Made by a program: the position numbers and the translations under genes
Part shown: positions 1-12,237 of the stretch, piece by piece
Layout of the letters: the number at the start of each line of letters is the position of its first letter
Position numbering within the stretch: position 1 is the first letter of the stretch
Assembly (NCBI GenBank): GCA_020091685.1
Contig: CM034609.1
Span: 20,533,204-20,597,203, forward strand
From: Lutjanus erythropterus
Taxonomy: Eukaryota; Chordata; Actinopteri; Lutjaniformes; Lutjanidae
DNA length: 64,000 nt
Reading direction: 5' to 3'
The notes under the pieces: model-generated
Told to the model about the DNA's origin: nothing
Seen by the model: the letters and a program-made list of their open reading frames with translations, nothing else
Databases searched by the model: none

Positions 1-279
1 GTCGTGGTATGTGGCACATGAGGCCTCGATGCTGCTGCCGCTGCTGCCAATGACTAATACTGAGTAATCAAAACAGTCGCAGAACCCGGCCTGCTTCACA
101 AAGATGGTTGTTACCATTAAAATGTCATCAAGCACTTGATATAAGACAGTGTTTGCTCCTGTGGACAAGCGTCTCTCGCCTGTGTCAGCTGTGGTAGGCG
201 GTCGGCCTGTTTGTGTTGTGTCTGTGCACAGTTAGTTAAAAGCAGGACATGCACACAGGCGAAATACAAGGCTTGACAA

Positions 280-402
280 CAGGGTTGGGAGGGTTACTTT
301 AAAAATGCATTCTGACACAGTTACTAATTCCCTGTTAAATGTAGTCAGTAACCCAATCTAAGTATTAAAGTAACGTAACTGTAGCTTACTTTTAGATTAC
401 CC
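280..402. repeat. Dispersed teleost repeat (GGGTTGGG / GTAACGTAACT type)
   Basis: The segment begins gggttgggagggttactttaa and continues with alternating motifs that resemble one another (gtaacccaat, agtaacgtaact, agattacccc). This is the look of a widespread fish non-autonomous repeat in which 'thresholded' TTACT/AGTAA words recur. Family assignment is from memory, not from a search. Confidence 0.5.
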
Positions 403-1651
403 CAATGCCAAATATGGTGAGACTGTTTAGCCTAACTGGTTTTGTGTTTATTATGTGCATTAAGTTATTCCTGTCTGTGGCTTGTGTTTTTGCCAACACA
501 TTGTTCGCCAGCATCGATATCTACGGTGCCAAAATATTTTTCAGTATTAGCATATTAGTAGTTGTAATAGTATTAGTAGCAGCAGGAGTGGTAGTATTGA
601 GTAAACTTGACACGTTGGCTAGCTAGCATTAGCACTTCGACTGTGTGGCTAAAGTTAGCGGTTGTTCTCACCTGTAAATGTTTCTTTAAGTTTTCAAGTC
701 CTTGGATGATGTCAGGGCAGAACCGTCACTGTCAGAAGACAAAATGATGTTGAAATTTCTACCTGCTGAAGCATTTTTTTCATCAAGAGCCGTGATTCAA
801 ATTACAGGGGAGCTAAGGGGAGCTCGGCTCCCCTGAAAAGGGCATGGGCTCAGCTGAACAACTGCTCTGAGACCTTGCTAATTTTTGTGATTTTGTTGTT
901 TTCCTCTGTTTATTAAATGTATTCTTTGATTTTTGAAACATTAGCCTCTATGAAATGTTAATTGTTAGTGTCTGTAGTTTTAACAGCGGGTTGTTTTTCA
1001 CATTAGGTGTCCACTTCCATGTGTGTGCGTGCATGTGACATGTTTATTAGCTGTGCATGGCAGAAAACAGGGCTCCCTCAAAATCCACTATGTAATTCCA
1101 ACACGGCTAAGGGCCATGATAATGAATTGACTTAACATTAACTATTGTTTCACCTGTGGCAAGAAAACTGAAAATTTTAATCTGTCTTTCTGTTACCTTT
1201 TTTGCCCTGATTACGTAATCGATATATGTAATCTTTCACTTCCTGAGCCTGCTTGAAATATATGTATGTGTGTATTTGCGTGTGTGGTCTGTGTTGGCTG
1301 GTTTGGATGTGACATATAGGCCTTATTGGGTTTGTGTCACCTGTCAGGCTCCATTTGTAGACATGCCAGTTGTTGTCAGGAGACGTTTGTCTGTCATCAA
1401 TCATAAACACACATTGTATTCATAACAACAGCTTGGATGGTGCCCCTGTTTTACCTTCCCCCTCTCCGTCAATTGTGTGTGCTTCACTGATTTTACGATA
1501 AACAGACAAAAAAAAATCCCCTATGATCGGCAATTTAATCAAAAACACATCACTTTTATCAGCACTGAAAGTGAAAAATGAGATTTATTTCTGTGGAAAA
1601 TTCTTAAAATAACTTTCTTTCACTCTCTGTGTCTGTGTACCACACAGCTAT

Positions 1652-1712
1652 CACACACACACACACACACACACTTATACACACAAACACACACACACAC
1701 TTATACACACAC
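1652..1712. repeat. (CA)n microsatellite, interrupted
   Basis: CA dinucleotides run for most of this span, broken by ttata and aaa interruptions. Confidence 0.95.
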
Positions 1713-2448
1713 ATTAATAAGCCTGTATTAAGTTAAAAGCATGAATCCTGTCCCACAGCAATTACACACAAGCTTCTTTCGTTTCCAGTAAAGGTAAATA
1801 ACTCCAACAGCATTTCTCTGAATGTGTTCCCTTGTGCATAAACACACATATTTAACTAATACACTCATCAAAGGCCTTCCGTTTGAAATATAAAAAAACC
1901 CCCAACAACCTCTACTGTGATTTATGAAAAACAAAATCCATTACTTCTCCAAACCCCTGCTTGTGGTTTTCCTTCAAACGGGTGCTTTGCGAGCTGAGTC
2001 ACTGGCTGAAGTACAGCGGATTTCCACTTCCACTTTGGCCTGTTGATCTGAAACGCTCGAGAAAAACAGCGAGATGGGGAAGGGGAACGGAGGGAGGAAG
2101 AGATGGAGATCTGGAAGCCATTAGGAGCTGGCAGCTGCGGCCTGGAGTGGCTGATTCAGAGAAGGAGAGAGAGAGGGAGGATATGGCACATGATTGCCAT
2201 AATGAATTTAATATCTGTGCATGTGTAGGTCATTAATGCAGAGCCTTGTGATTTAGCAGCAGGGAAGATGAAGAATGTAAAAAGTCATTTTCTAAAAGCA
2301 GTCGTTCCTCCCTTACAACTCCTACCGTTCTGCCTGCATTTCCCCAAGAGAGTAATAAAGTCTTATCAGGCTGTTTACCCATCCTGTCTAATCTGCTATC
2401 TGTTTTTTTTTTCATGCTTCCTTCCTCTCTCGGTACGTGTGCAGATAC

Positions 2449-2474
2449 CACACACACACACACACACACACACA

Positions 2475-2515
<41 letters not shown>

Positions 2516-2526
2516 TCTCTCTCTCT
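2449..2526. repeat. Compound (CA)n-(CT)n microsatellite
   Basis: A CA tract of about 27 bp is followed directly by a CT tract of about 50 bp with one ccc interruption. Several apparent open frames in this area are only translations of this tract. Confidence 0.95.
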
Positions 2527-2754
2527 GTCAACCACCCACCTGTGCTGTGAATCTACTTATAGAAACATCCTGAAGAGAGAAATTAAGAAATACTTGTAAA
2601 TACTATGACATTTTTTATGGGCGGGGTTTAGTTGGGGGACAAATAAATTGTTAAACACATTAGCTAACACTAGATAACGAATTTTGTTAGCTTATTTCTT
2701 AGCAGTAGCTGAAGAAAATGTGAGCAGCTTGAGGGATTTTATCATCGTCAGTTA

Positions 2755-2890
2755 TCAGTTCAGCCAACAAACTCCATAGTGGCAAATAGGGAGGCAGCAG
2801 TGTACTGGATTCATGGTAGGCCCGCACCATGGTATAGAAATTCCTGGTTATCATATCATGTACATTTGCTTATCTATGCTATTTACTATA
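2755..2890. repeat. Dispersed repeat with a second copy at about 3505-3650
   Basis: Both loci share the order gttcagccaacaaa, then aggcc, then accatggtat, then a tatcata/ttgctta segment. The two copies are about 0.75 kb apart in the same orientation and clearly diverged, so they look like two insertions or an old duplication of one element. Confidence 0.5.
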
Positions 2891-3504
2891 TTACAAGATG
2901 TTTTTGTGTGTGAGAATATTTCCTTTCTTGACTTTTTGTGAGTTCATTTTGTTTATTTTGTCACGGCTCGCACGTATCTCTCATCTTTTATCTTATTCCT
3001 TATAACGACTGTGGGCGTTTTTTTGACTGGAAGTGGCAGCCGGTTTCTGTTTCTGTTCGATAGCAGCTCTGTCCTGCCGTAGCAACACCAGTCAAACTTA
3101 TGTTAGATAGTGTTAGGATTACCAGATTCATTGATCATTTCACACCGTCAAATTCATTTGTCCCATCAAAGTGAAGTTTGGAAATATTAATGCTAAGGCA
3201 TGAAGCTAACCACCATGTTGCCTCTCTAAGTACAGTAACCAAGGCTAAACTTCCAAACAACCCAAGACCTGTAACAAATAACATTTTTACATTGGATATG
3301 ATGCTGAATTTTTGCCTGTGTCATGTGGCTCAAGCTTCACTTTTTCAGCATGATATTACTGTATATAATCAAGTGAGTATATATATTTTTTTTTTTTGCA
3401 GATTTTTCATTTAAAAATCAGTTTTCAACCAAGTCATGGTGTTTTATCATTACCATTAGCTTAGCTAGCTACTGTTGATGAAATCTGCTAGCAACAGTCA
3501 TTTG

Positions 3505-3650
3505 TTCAGCCAACAAAATACACAGTCACAGTAAGGGTTGCACTGGTATACCATTTCACAATAGGCCTATACCATGGTATGAAAATTTATGCTATCATAC
3601 CACTTTTGCTTACTTTATTGAATTGTACTGTACTAGTATAAATTAAAAAA
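3505..3650. repeat. Dispersed repeat, second copy of the 2755-2890 element
   Basis: It contains gttcagccaacaaaatac, ggtatacca, accatggtatgaaaat and tttgcttac in the same order as the first copy. The accatggtat core is itself palindromic. Confidence 0.5.
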
Positions 3651-3666
3651 AATATTGTATTGTATT

Positions 3667-3701
<35 letters not shown>
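3667..3701. repeat. (TAA)n microsatellite
   Basis: About 11 uninterrupted TAA units. Confidence 0.9.
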
Positions 3702-3704
<3 letters not shown>

Positions 3705-4319
3705 TAGCATAACAGTGGTTATGCAACGGTAATGCAGTTAGATAGTGAGACAATGATCATTTCAAAGACTGTTATAATTTTGAAATCTCATAATGTTGCA
3801 ACTTTTGGTGCATCCACATGAGTCAAGTTTCAGGTTTGGGTCAGCAGGCAGAGGAAGTGAGAAAGGTTTGCTATAAACAGAAAGCAGTTAGATTCCACAG
3901 TAGTGATTCCAACTCTCCCATATCCTGTTGAGAAAGTCCATAGAGAGGCCTGTCGTCTGAGACGAGGACTACAGTGGGCCTCTGGGTTTTCACCCGTGAC
4001 TCATCCACGCGAATCACAAGGATGCACATCGCGCGACTCATCCAAGCTCAAACACACACTGACATATGCAAATAATGTGTGCTGATGCATGTCATACATA
4101 CAAAAGTATACAAACACACGTATGGATGTAAATACTTCTAGTTTTACTTTGAGTGATGGCGGCATCTGGAATCCAGGGCAGAGACGTTCACTGACTGACA
4201 ACCATGTGAGGGAGAAAATATTACTTCCCCTGATGCACCATGGGGGATTTCTCTCTCTGTCATAGGCCGGCATTTATAAACACACAACGTCACAAAACAT
4301 CAAACACACATGAGCTAGA

Positions 4320-4490
4320 TACACTCAGAAAAACTACTGGGTTGAAAATTAACCCAACTTTAACCCAACTACTGGCCATCATCGGCCCAAGTGCTCAGTT
4401 TTACCATTTAACCCAGAACACTGTTATTTATTTGAAATCAGCTCTATTGCAGGGTTAAATATTAACCATATGCTGGGTTATTTCCTGTCT
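4320..4490. repeat. AACCCA-type foldback repeat
   Basis: AACCCA and TGGGTT words alternate (actgggttg, ttaacccaac, taacccaact, atttaaccca, cagggttaa, ctgggttat), so short hairpins can form throughout. This is typical of an abundant fish MITE; the family name is not assigned. Confidence 0.5.
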
Positions 4491-4552
4491 CATTGCCTTG
4501 GTACTTTTATATGAAACAGTACAAGTATCAAATAAAATAACAACAACCAAAA

Positions 4553-4587
4553 TAGTAGTAGTAGTAGTAATAATAATAATAATAATA
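4553..4587. repeat. (TAG)n-(TAA)n compound microsatellite
   Basis: TAG repeats pass into TAA repeats. Confidence 0.9.
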
Positions 4588-6451
4588 AACACACAAAATA
4601 CAAAAGGAGGCCACAGTTAAAGTGCATTCAATGACTTTTTAAAATGAGTTACACATCAAGTTCTTTTTATAAGGAAAAAAATGTCAAACTAAATATTTAG
4701 TTAATATATTACAGTTATCAGCATCAGCTGTAAATTCAGGCACATAGAATGAAAGACAAAACTATGAGTTTTTATGATGACTTAATATTTTTTTTACAGT
4801 GTTGCCATAGCTACAAATGTTTGATGTTCTCCTATCTTAATTCAGCAACATCATGTATATTAGATATGTTAGGATATATCTTAGCTAGCTAGCTAACATT
4901 ACTTTAAAAAGTTAAGACAAATATACGCAGGTACAGTTAAACTGTGGGAACAACAGGGTCAGCACACATTAAACAGCCTGATTATCAGCTAACCTGTTAA
5001 AGTTAACTAGCAAGAACCTGGTAAAAAAAACTGCTAATGCTAGTTAGCTAGTTAATGACTGTCAGAGAATAAAGACAAAAACATAAAAACAAACAAAAAC
5101 AACCAAGCAACTTTTTGAGTGTACATAAAACACTTCAGACACAGAGAAAGTTTATTTGAGAAAGCATCTTTCATCACTATTAAGAATTAACTTAAAGTTC
5201 ATGAGCAGTGCAGCGTCGTGAACATAACTCAGTATCTGCTGTCAGAGGAGGCAAAAAGACTCCGATATAATCTTCTTTGTTTTGTGGTTAAGGGGGCTAG
5301 TGAGCAGCATTGTTCAGTGATGTACAACATGAAAAGTTGGGTCTGTCCCTGTGCCTGCATCTAGATTTCATATGCTTCATCCAAAATTGCTCTTTCTGCA
5401 TGGCTGATTTTCAGTTACACTCATCAATTGCACCAAGAGCTTCTCCCTCCTCGTCTCTTTGCTCTTCTTTTTCAAGTTGTTGTTCTCCTCCTTTCTCTCT
5501 GTCATCTCTGGTGGTCTGACATTATCACTGCGGTGGTCTGACACCCGTGTGGTCCTCCAGGTCAACAAGGGGAACGCAGACATTAAGTGGGACAGAGAAC
5601 ACGCACAGAAAAAGAAAGAGAGAGGGGTTTCACCTGGCATGAGTAACCTTGATTGTTAAGAAGAATAGTCCTGCTTGTAAGACCCCTCACAGATCGAAAA
5701 CAACGATTATTTAAAGAGTCATAGTGGTTGTGATACTTGTGTGCAGTGATCATTAGTGCTAACAAAGCATACCACAAGTAGGATTATAAAAGCCATTTAA
5801 GCCTTTGATTTCAGTGCAGGTATTAACAAATACCTTTGCAGGCAAATGGAATTTGCCAGAGATAATATTTTTTTGCTGGAGCTGACCTGAAAACAAGCTA
5901 TTAAAAGTAAGAAATTCAATATTTGTAAGCAATGGGCCACAATATTAAAAATTAATCAAGTTTGAGGCGTGAATCAACCAGTTGGTGACCTTATTTTTCC
6001 CCAAAAGGAACTTGTTACACAAGTTTCTCCAAGACCCAACGCACTTCAAAATCTGGCGAAGATACAAAACTGATTAAGAAAAGCAATAAAACAACAATGA
6101 TGCAAACAGAAACCGCAAACTACGGTGACTGCAGCTGGCAGCTGTGTGGGCATGCACTCATCAGAATGTGTTCGGTTTTACACGATTTGACTCAGTCAGT
6201 GCAGCATCTCAGTGGAGACGGACAGAGGCAAAACTGTAAAACTCAAGAGCTGGCTGTGAAATGTAAACACCCAGTCAACTGCAGTCCTGTCTGTAAAAGT
6301 ACCACCGTTGTGAGAGTGAAATAAGGAGTATGATTCTGATGCAAAACTATGATCTGTATCTGTTTATATGTTACAAAAATGTCTGTATTTGTATCTGTCT
6401 TCAGATTTATACATATCTGTAACACCAGGAGTTGTTACTAATACTCCAGAT

Positions 6452-7120
6452 CAGAGGTTCTCCATTGGTTCTCAGCACAGGACCCCTCACAAGATAGAAA
6501 ATATGACAGGGACCCCTTCACGTATGTCACTTGGAATATTTTTTACACGTCTACTTAATTATGTGAAAACAAGAGAAATGTATTAGAAAGATATTAGACA
6601 TGTAGACAGAGCAGGTTTCTTCCTTTAATGAGTGACGTGTGCTTGACTAGCAGCATGAAGATTTAAAAACATGCATATATTCAGATTTCTAGATTAGAAA
6701 ATAATCTATTAAATATTTTAAAAATGATAATGTGTGACACAGTGAGCAGGTCATTATTGTGACATAAAACCAGACCAGGTTTATTTCACAATAATGGCCT
6801 TCCCCTGCTTATTACACGGTTACTCATCATAAAAAAAAAACATCAATTTACACAAAATCTGGGTTTTAAAATGATTTTAGTCTAAGTTCAGAGCTGCATC
6901 CATAGCAACAGTTCGCTATTCAAAAATAACAGACCTTTAAATGCCATAACTGACCAATCAGAGTTGCGTGTGTAACAAAGTTGTGTAATAATATTCACTG
7001 AACTATGACGCCTTTTGTAATAAATTTTTAAAAAAGTCAGTAAATAATTTCTTTATATCACAATAGTTTGAATGAGACTCCCTGGCAGAGTGCCACGGAC
7101 CCCTGCTTGAGAACCACCTG
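6452..7120. mobile_element. Non-autonomous hAT-like DNA transposon
   Basis: The left end reads CAGAGGTTCTC and the right end reads GAGAACCACCTG, so the termini are imperfect inverted repeats of the CAGNGGTTCTCA type seen in hAT elements. The flanking octamers ctccagat and gtctagat agree at 6 of 8 positions, consistent with a decayed 8-bp target duplication. No transposase frame is present. A second repeat seems to be nested inside (about 6735-6995), because similar sequence recurs at 34995-35145. Confidence 0.6.
6735..6995. repeat. Repeat nested in hAT element, shared with 34995-35145
   Basis: The strings cagtgagcagg, attacac, ataacagacctt, aactgaccaatcagag and aacaaag-tgtgtaataat occur in the same order at both loci, while the surrounding sequence differs. 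Confidence 0.55.
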
Positions 7121-7440
7121 GTCTAGATTGAATAATTATCTGTGTTGTGTCGTTTTCTATTGCCATGTGTATAAGCTTCAGTGCCTCACAAAATATACAC
7201 AATAGCAGGAAAAATACTAGTCAGAATTGTATGATTTCCTTTAAAAGTTGTGAATGCAATGGGAGGAAAATAAAGTTGGTCAAAGGTGTTGGTGATAAAA
7301 TCTGACATTTGACAAAACATCTGTCAAGCTTTATCTGGTGGAAATTTACCAGGATACATTATTTGTCTGTTTGTCAGCAGTATTATGGAAAAACCACTGG
7401 CCTGATTTGCATGAAACTTGGTGGAAGGGTCTAGCATGAT

Positions 7441-8013
7441 GAATAAAGAATAATTTGTAATATATTTACTGTAATAAATCGTAAGATGACAGTGACATGT
7501 TATAAAAGATTAAAGAAACATGCTGAGCTGAAATACTACAGTAACTTGTTTTCCCGTTTGCCTGTTTCACATTAATTAGAGTTCAGAATAATGCTGAATG
7601 TTTGCTGAAAGATTAAAAGTCTGTCTGTGAGTCATGAGAAATGATTAATAATCTTTTAGAAGGAGCAGATGTTTAGAACAGTAACATGTTAATGGAGACT
7701 GACAGGCAGTCGCTGAACTCCAACTCCAGAGTGTGTGTTCTCAGAGCAGCGGGCTTTTGTTTTCAGGATAACGGCTTTAACTTTACATTGACAGACAATT
7801 GATTGTTATGAACAGCTGATCAACTTACAGTGTCATCACTTTGCAGTCGTCTTGCACTCCTGCAGTGTCGTCTTGCACTCCTGCAGTGTTTCTGCAGCCA
7901 GCCTGAGCTTCCTCGATTCTGGGGAAGGGAAGGGAGGGAGGGAAAACAACTCGTTCCAATCATATACTATATATTAAATTAAGATTTAAACCTATTTGAC
8001 ATACCGTCTATGG
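7441..8013 (-). repeat. Three-copy dispersed repeat, copy A
   Basis: Read on the - strand, this copy aligns by eye over about 500 bp with copies at 20155-20688 and 42611-43167 (+). Shared words are ggaagctcagg, aggagtgcaaga, agctgttcataa, ctccttctaaaagatta, gacatgt/gacatat and cagtaaatatattaca. Copy A has an internal 21-bp tandem duplication (units starting at 7846 and 7867). The outer end, gccatagac on the - strand, is shared with copy C. Confidence 0.7.
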
Positions 8014-9439
8014 CTCCAACTCATTTTTGGACATGTAATTTTTACACATTGCTCCAATAAGAATGTCAAATATTTCCATTTACCAAGTATATAATACATG
8101 TCCAGCTGAGATGATGTGGCCTCAGCTAGGCACAACCATATTTTGACATAATTTTAATAGTTTTGGAGATATAGTCATAATATAGAGTGACTGTGCTTGC
8201 AGATTTATATGTATAGGACTGGACTATTTTCCTTTGCAGAGGTCTGTGAGTTTCTTTCCATGCAGGACATGATTCTTGAGAAGAAGTTGGAGGGGGTGGG
8301 AGGGAGAGCAGTGCGTGACATCTATCTCATGTCATATCTGAATTTGACGTTTGAGCTTAAAACGGACAAATATCACTTCCCTTTTGTAATATTTTTAGAC
8401 TTGGTCATGGAATTTAGCCCGAAATATCTTTGGTATGGTCAGACCCACCCATGTTCCTTGAGTGTTGAAGAGTTATGAGATGCGGTGCGTGTTGAGGAGA
8501 GGCGGTGCTTTATGATAAAGAGGTTTATCATCACTTCATGTCATCACTGTGTTGTTGCTTTTGCAGTCATTTTATTTTGAGATAACTGAAAAGGAATTAT
8601 GACACAGGATACGTATGTGTGAACTCACACATCCACATACTGTATCACCTAGTAAACAAACTGGATTCATTTCTTCATGAAATAAAAGCAAACATTCAGT
8701 CTAAGCGGAATTTGCAGGTTTTTAGGTCAGTCAACAGATTTTATGAATGTCAGACCAAGAAAAGGGGCAAAAAAACAACATGTTCAACACCACCTTCTTC
8801 CAATGGAAAAAACACTAGTGACTCATGACTCACATTAGAAGGCTATTCTTATTCTTCTATTTCTTTATGGAAAATGTTATGTTCTCTTAAACTTTGCACA
8901 GCGTTTCTCACCACTCTCCTTTCGTGCTAATTTGCACAAACCTGAATGCTGGTGATGTCACAGCTTCCTTGCTTGTGGTTTGTTAGATGATTGAGTAACG
9001 TTGTTCATTGACGTACAAAACTTAAACTTGATGACTCAAATTCTGAAAACTCCTGGTACATGTGTCAAATCCACTGGTATCTTGGAAAGGAAATCAAATC
9101 CAGATAATCACGACACTGCTGTGGGCTCTGTTGCATCAGTTGAACACCACAAACAGATAAACGCACATGAAGAAAGGTTGGACAAAATAATCAGATCACC
9201 TTCAAAGTGCAGTGATGTACAGTGACTGCTGCTTTTACTGAAGATCGTAAGCTTCATGTTGCGAAAATATCAAAGAGGCGTTGGTCATTTTTAGCCATCC
9301 AGTATGACTCTAGCAAGGACAACGCTGGTTCCACATTTTCTCTTCGACTGAAATATATCAACAACTACAGGATGAAATTTTGTTCAGAGTCATTCCCAAA
9401 GCAATGAATTCTCCTGACTTTGGAGGTGCATTGACTTTT

Positions 9440-9560
9440 CCTCTGGTGCCACCATTAAGTTGACATTTGTGGTTTTGGTTCAGATGTCTCAACAACTATT
9501 GGATAGATTGCCATGACGTTTTGTGCAAACCCCCCTCAGGCTGAATTTTTCTGCAAGTCA
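9440..9560. repeat. Fragment of a teleost dispersed repeat (caacaactattggatagattgcc type)
   Basis: The words caactattggatagattgccatga are the reverse complement of the tcatggcaatccatccaata words at about 58880, and resemble aatccaatagttgtttagat at 29970. It is a short, diverged fragment. Confidence 0.5.
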
Positions 9561-10189
9561 TTCACAGTGTTGCACTCAGTTGTTCACCTAAAAAGCTGTG
9601 TAACACCTGGGTCTTTAGAGGCCCTGCAACTCTCGGGGTAGCAATTATTGTTTTAATTTTTAAGTCTTCTTTATCATAAATAGAGTCTCCTCAGTCCAGC
9701 ATCACAAAGGTGTGGGCTGCCATTTGATCAGTGGCTCATGCTGCTGTCTACAGTCGTATGCCGCTTGTTGTAATTAATACAGACATACATTGTGATCATC
9801 ATATATGCTGGTGAAAACAGCTTATGCAATAATGTTATCACCCAGTTACTCATTCAATGTGTTTCAGTAAATAGCTATGCCATATGTATACCCGGTTAGT
9901 ATTTTGTGACCTAAACAGTAATATGATTTAATGCTATGTGTGATTGTGTTCAACTAATAAATTAAACATGCCAAAAATAATCTCAGTTTTATTTTGTTAG
10001 ATGGCTCTAAATTTATGTGATCGATTAGTCAGACTGGCTATGATGACTAGGCCAACTGCTGTGGGTGCATCATCCAGGACATATGGCAGTAAATTGCATA
10101 TGCACTGGGATGACAGTCTGGCAATGGCCTAACTTTCAAATGGCACCCGCTATTGGGAAACAACAGGTGCCAGTGGAAAAGAAGTTGCA

Positions 10190-10335
10190 TACGACTACTG
10201 TAGACACTGGCACATGCCACTGACAGAGCGGCACACCACTGTAGAACAAGCGGCAGACCACTGTGGACACTGGCATATGCCACTGAGAGAGCAGCATACC
10301 ACACTACAGATTGCCATATGCCGCTGCCCGCAGCC
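10190..10335. repeat. Short degenerate tandem repeat
   Basis: Three related units appear in a row: gcggcacaccactgta, gcggcagaccactgtg and gcagcataccacacta. The flanking acactggca(c/t)atgccactga word is also duplicated, about 62 bp apart. The apparent open frames on both strands here are products of this repetition. Confidence 0.6.
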
Positions 10336-11495
10336 ACTTTTTGATCTCAGCACTGCTGGTGGGATGATGGAATTTCTGAAGCTGCCTGACCATCTGACAA
10401 GCACTAGTAAATAATATACTGGCACCGATAGTCTTGTTGCCATAGCTTGTGCTGGTATTGCATTACACTGCCAGGTGTTTCATTTGTTGTATCCAACCCC
10501 TGCGCATCATTTCTATCTATTCACACATAGCTGCTTGTGCCTCAGAGCACACTGCAACTACATTTGGTGAAGGCACGGAGGGAATGCATTTGACTTGGCA
10601 TCCTGCCACACGACCTGCTGCTTTCAGGGACTTTCTTGTAAATCCATTGTGAAAGCTTTGGGATGCTGCTGACCAGGACAAGCAGAGCAAATGTGAAAGT
10701 GTGGCTGGTTGCAGTTCCAGGGAAAGATGGAAAAATACAGAGACGGGAAAAGATTATTTATCAAAACAAGGGGAAAATCCTGGAGCTGTGTCCCTGTTTC
10801 GCTGGAAAATCTGTATTGTGTTAAATTCCCCAAAGGCAAGAAAACAGATGCACCTGACAGACTGATGTGAAATGGTATCTTTTACAAGTGAATGATTGAA
10901 ATGAATACATGACACGGTGATATGAAGATCAGATGAAAAAGTACGTATTGTCTTTGGCATTCCACTTTGTGTTATCTGATTCCACACATCTATTGTTTGT
11001 TCTCCTTGAATGTGTGTGTATGCATGTGTGTGAAAAGCTTTAAAGTGAGTAGCTCATGATGGATTCCTGTTTGTTTTCTCGGCACAAGATCAAAGTCAGG
11101 TGGCCTTAAAATTAGCTAGTAGGGGTTTTGCATTGTATGTCACCGCTGAGTAACGACCCGGAGGAGTGAGCGACTTCTTTAATGTTGATCCAAAAACCAG
11201 ACTATCCACTTCGTAACACCATTTCACAGGTGAGAGCCGTGTCAGCTTCCATAAAACTAATTCCCACAGTGAGCCTTTGCAGTGCAGCACGGTGAATACT
11301 GAGGTAATGATTCTGGGTCCAATCGGTTAATTTATAAGTGATCCAAAGAGGCAAAGCTATTCTCAGTGACAGAATCGGATTATGTGACGATACATATGCA
11401 ATCACTTTATGCCAAGGGAGAAGCCAGACGTGGAAGAGAGATGGCAGAGAGGAGACAGAGGGATTAGAGATGAGAAGAAGGTGTGGGGGTGTGCG

Positions 11496-11520
11496 AGGAG
11501 GAGGAGGAGGAGGAGGAGGA
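11496..11520. repeat. (GAG)n purine tract
   Basis: A run of gga/gag triplets in a larger purine-rich block. Its complement gives a misleading poly-proline open frame on the - strand. Confidence 0.85.
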
Positions 11521-11904
11521 AGATAGAGAGGGAGAGGAGGGCGATGCGAGAGAGAAATAGCCGGGTTGCCAGGACTCAAAAGCTTGTCTGTCATTCCGTG
11601 CGTCAGTCAGCCTATTCCCAGGCTCAGACGCAGGTACAGTATTTGCGCAAATGAGAGTCTATACACGCACGCACACACCAAGCACACATTTTCTCACTCT
11701 ATCAACGCAAGCTGCACGCTGGAAATATCCCTATTTATCCTCTGTCACAGTCTAATTAGATTCCACCACCACAGCAATCCTTTTCCCTCCACATTTCTCT
11801 CTCTTTTCTTACCTCACTCACACTCTCTGCCACACTGTAGCACTGCAGACCTTCTGGCTGTTTCCCTGGCAACAGCTGCTTCCTGTTTGTCTGTCTGAGT
11901 TGCC

Positions 11905-11965
11905 ATGGAGGAAGGGGTAGGGGTGATGAATGCAGTGGCAGCAGCGGCTCTGAAGTGGGCATCAG
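11905..11965 (+). CDS. Candidate first coding exon, unidentified gene
   Basis: An ATG in a good Kozak context (gccATGg) opens 20 codons rich in alanine and valine. It ends at a strong splice donor (CAG|GTATGT) with one base left over. A possible acceptor (ctctctgccacactgtagcactgcag) precedes it by about 60 bases. The peptide (starts MEEGVGVM, ends ALKWAS) matches no family I recognise. It is phase-compatible with exon-like segments at 14894-15006 and 28008-28088. A short open frame with a good donor can arise by chance, so this is tentative. Confidence 0.22.
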
Positions 11966-12199
11966 GTATGTGTGTCTCTAGTAGGTTTTATCAGCAGTAG
12001 CTAAATTAATGCTAAAGGTAAAACTCTGTGAGTTTGTTCGACTTTTGAGTGTTTTCGGCTGATTCGTTTTAATGGCGCAACAACTGCACATTCAAAACTG
12101 AGTACTGCAGTCCATTGCCCTTGGATGATTTGAAAGCATATTACAGAAAAAAGATACTTTGATAAGCAACTGTCCTGTCCTCTGCTAAGAACTGATGCC

Positions 12200-12237
12200 T
12201 TTATTACTGGAGGTAGTAAGCTACCTCCAGTAATAAA
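12200..12237. repeat. Perfect 17-bp inverted repeat with 4-base loop
   Basis: TTTATTACTGGAGGTAG (12200-12216) is exactly reverse-complementary to 12221-12237, with the loop taag. No nearby gene explains it. It could be the tip of an old foldback element or a cruciform-forming site. Confidence 0.85.

Larger units (their letters stand above)
1..11759. other. Gene-poor, repeat-rich intergenic stretch
   Basis: I find no convincing exon here on either strand. Open frames are short (up to about 100 codons), lack family motifs, and often read through microsatellites. The stretch is AT-rich and is a patchwork of dispersed fish-type repeats listed separately. The segment around 2040-2240 is less repetitive and purine-rich but has no coherent reading frame. 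At 3990-4050 the ten-base word gactcatcca occurs twice, about 40 bases apart. Confidence 0.6.

Noticed and set aside
11202-11594. 130-codon - strand frame with a proline run
   Set aside because: The proline run is just the complement of a GAG/GGA purine tract; no start context or domain.
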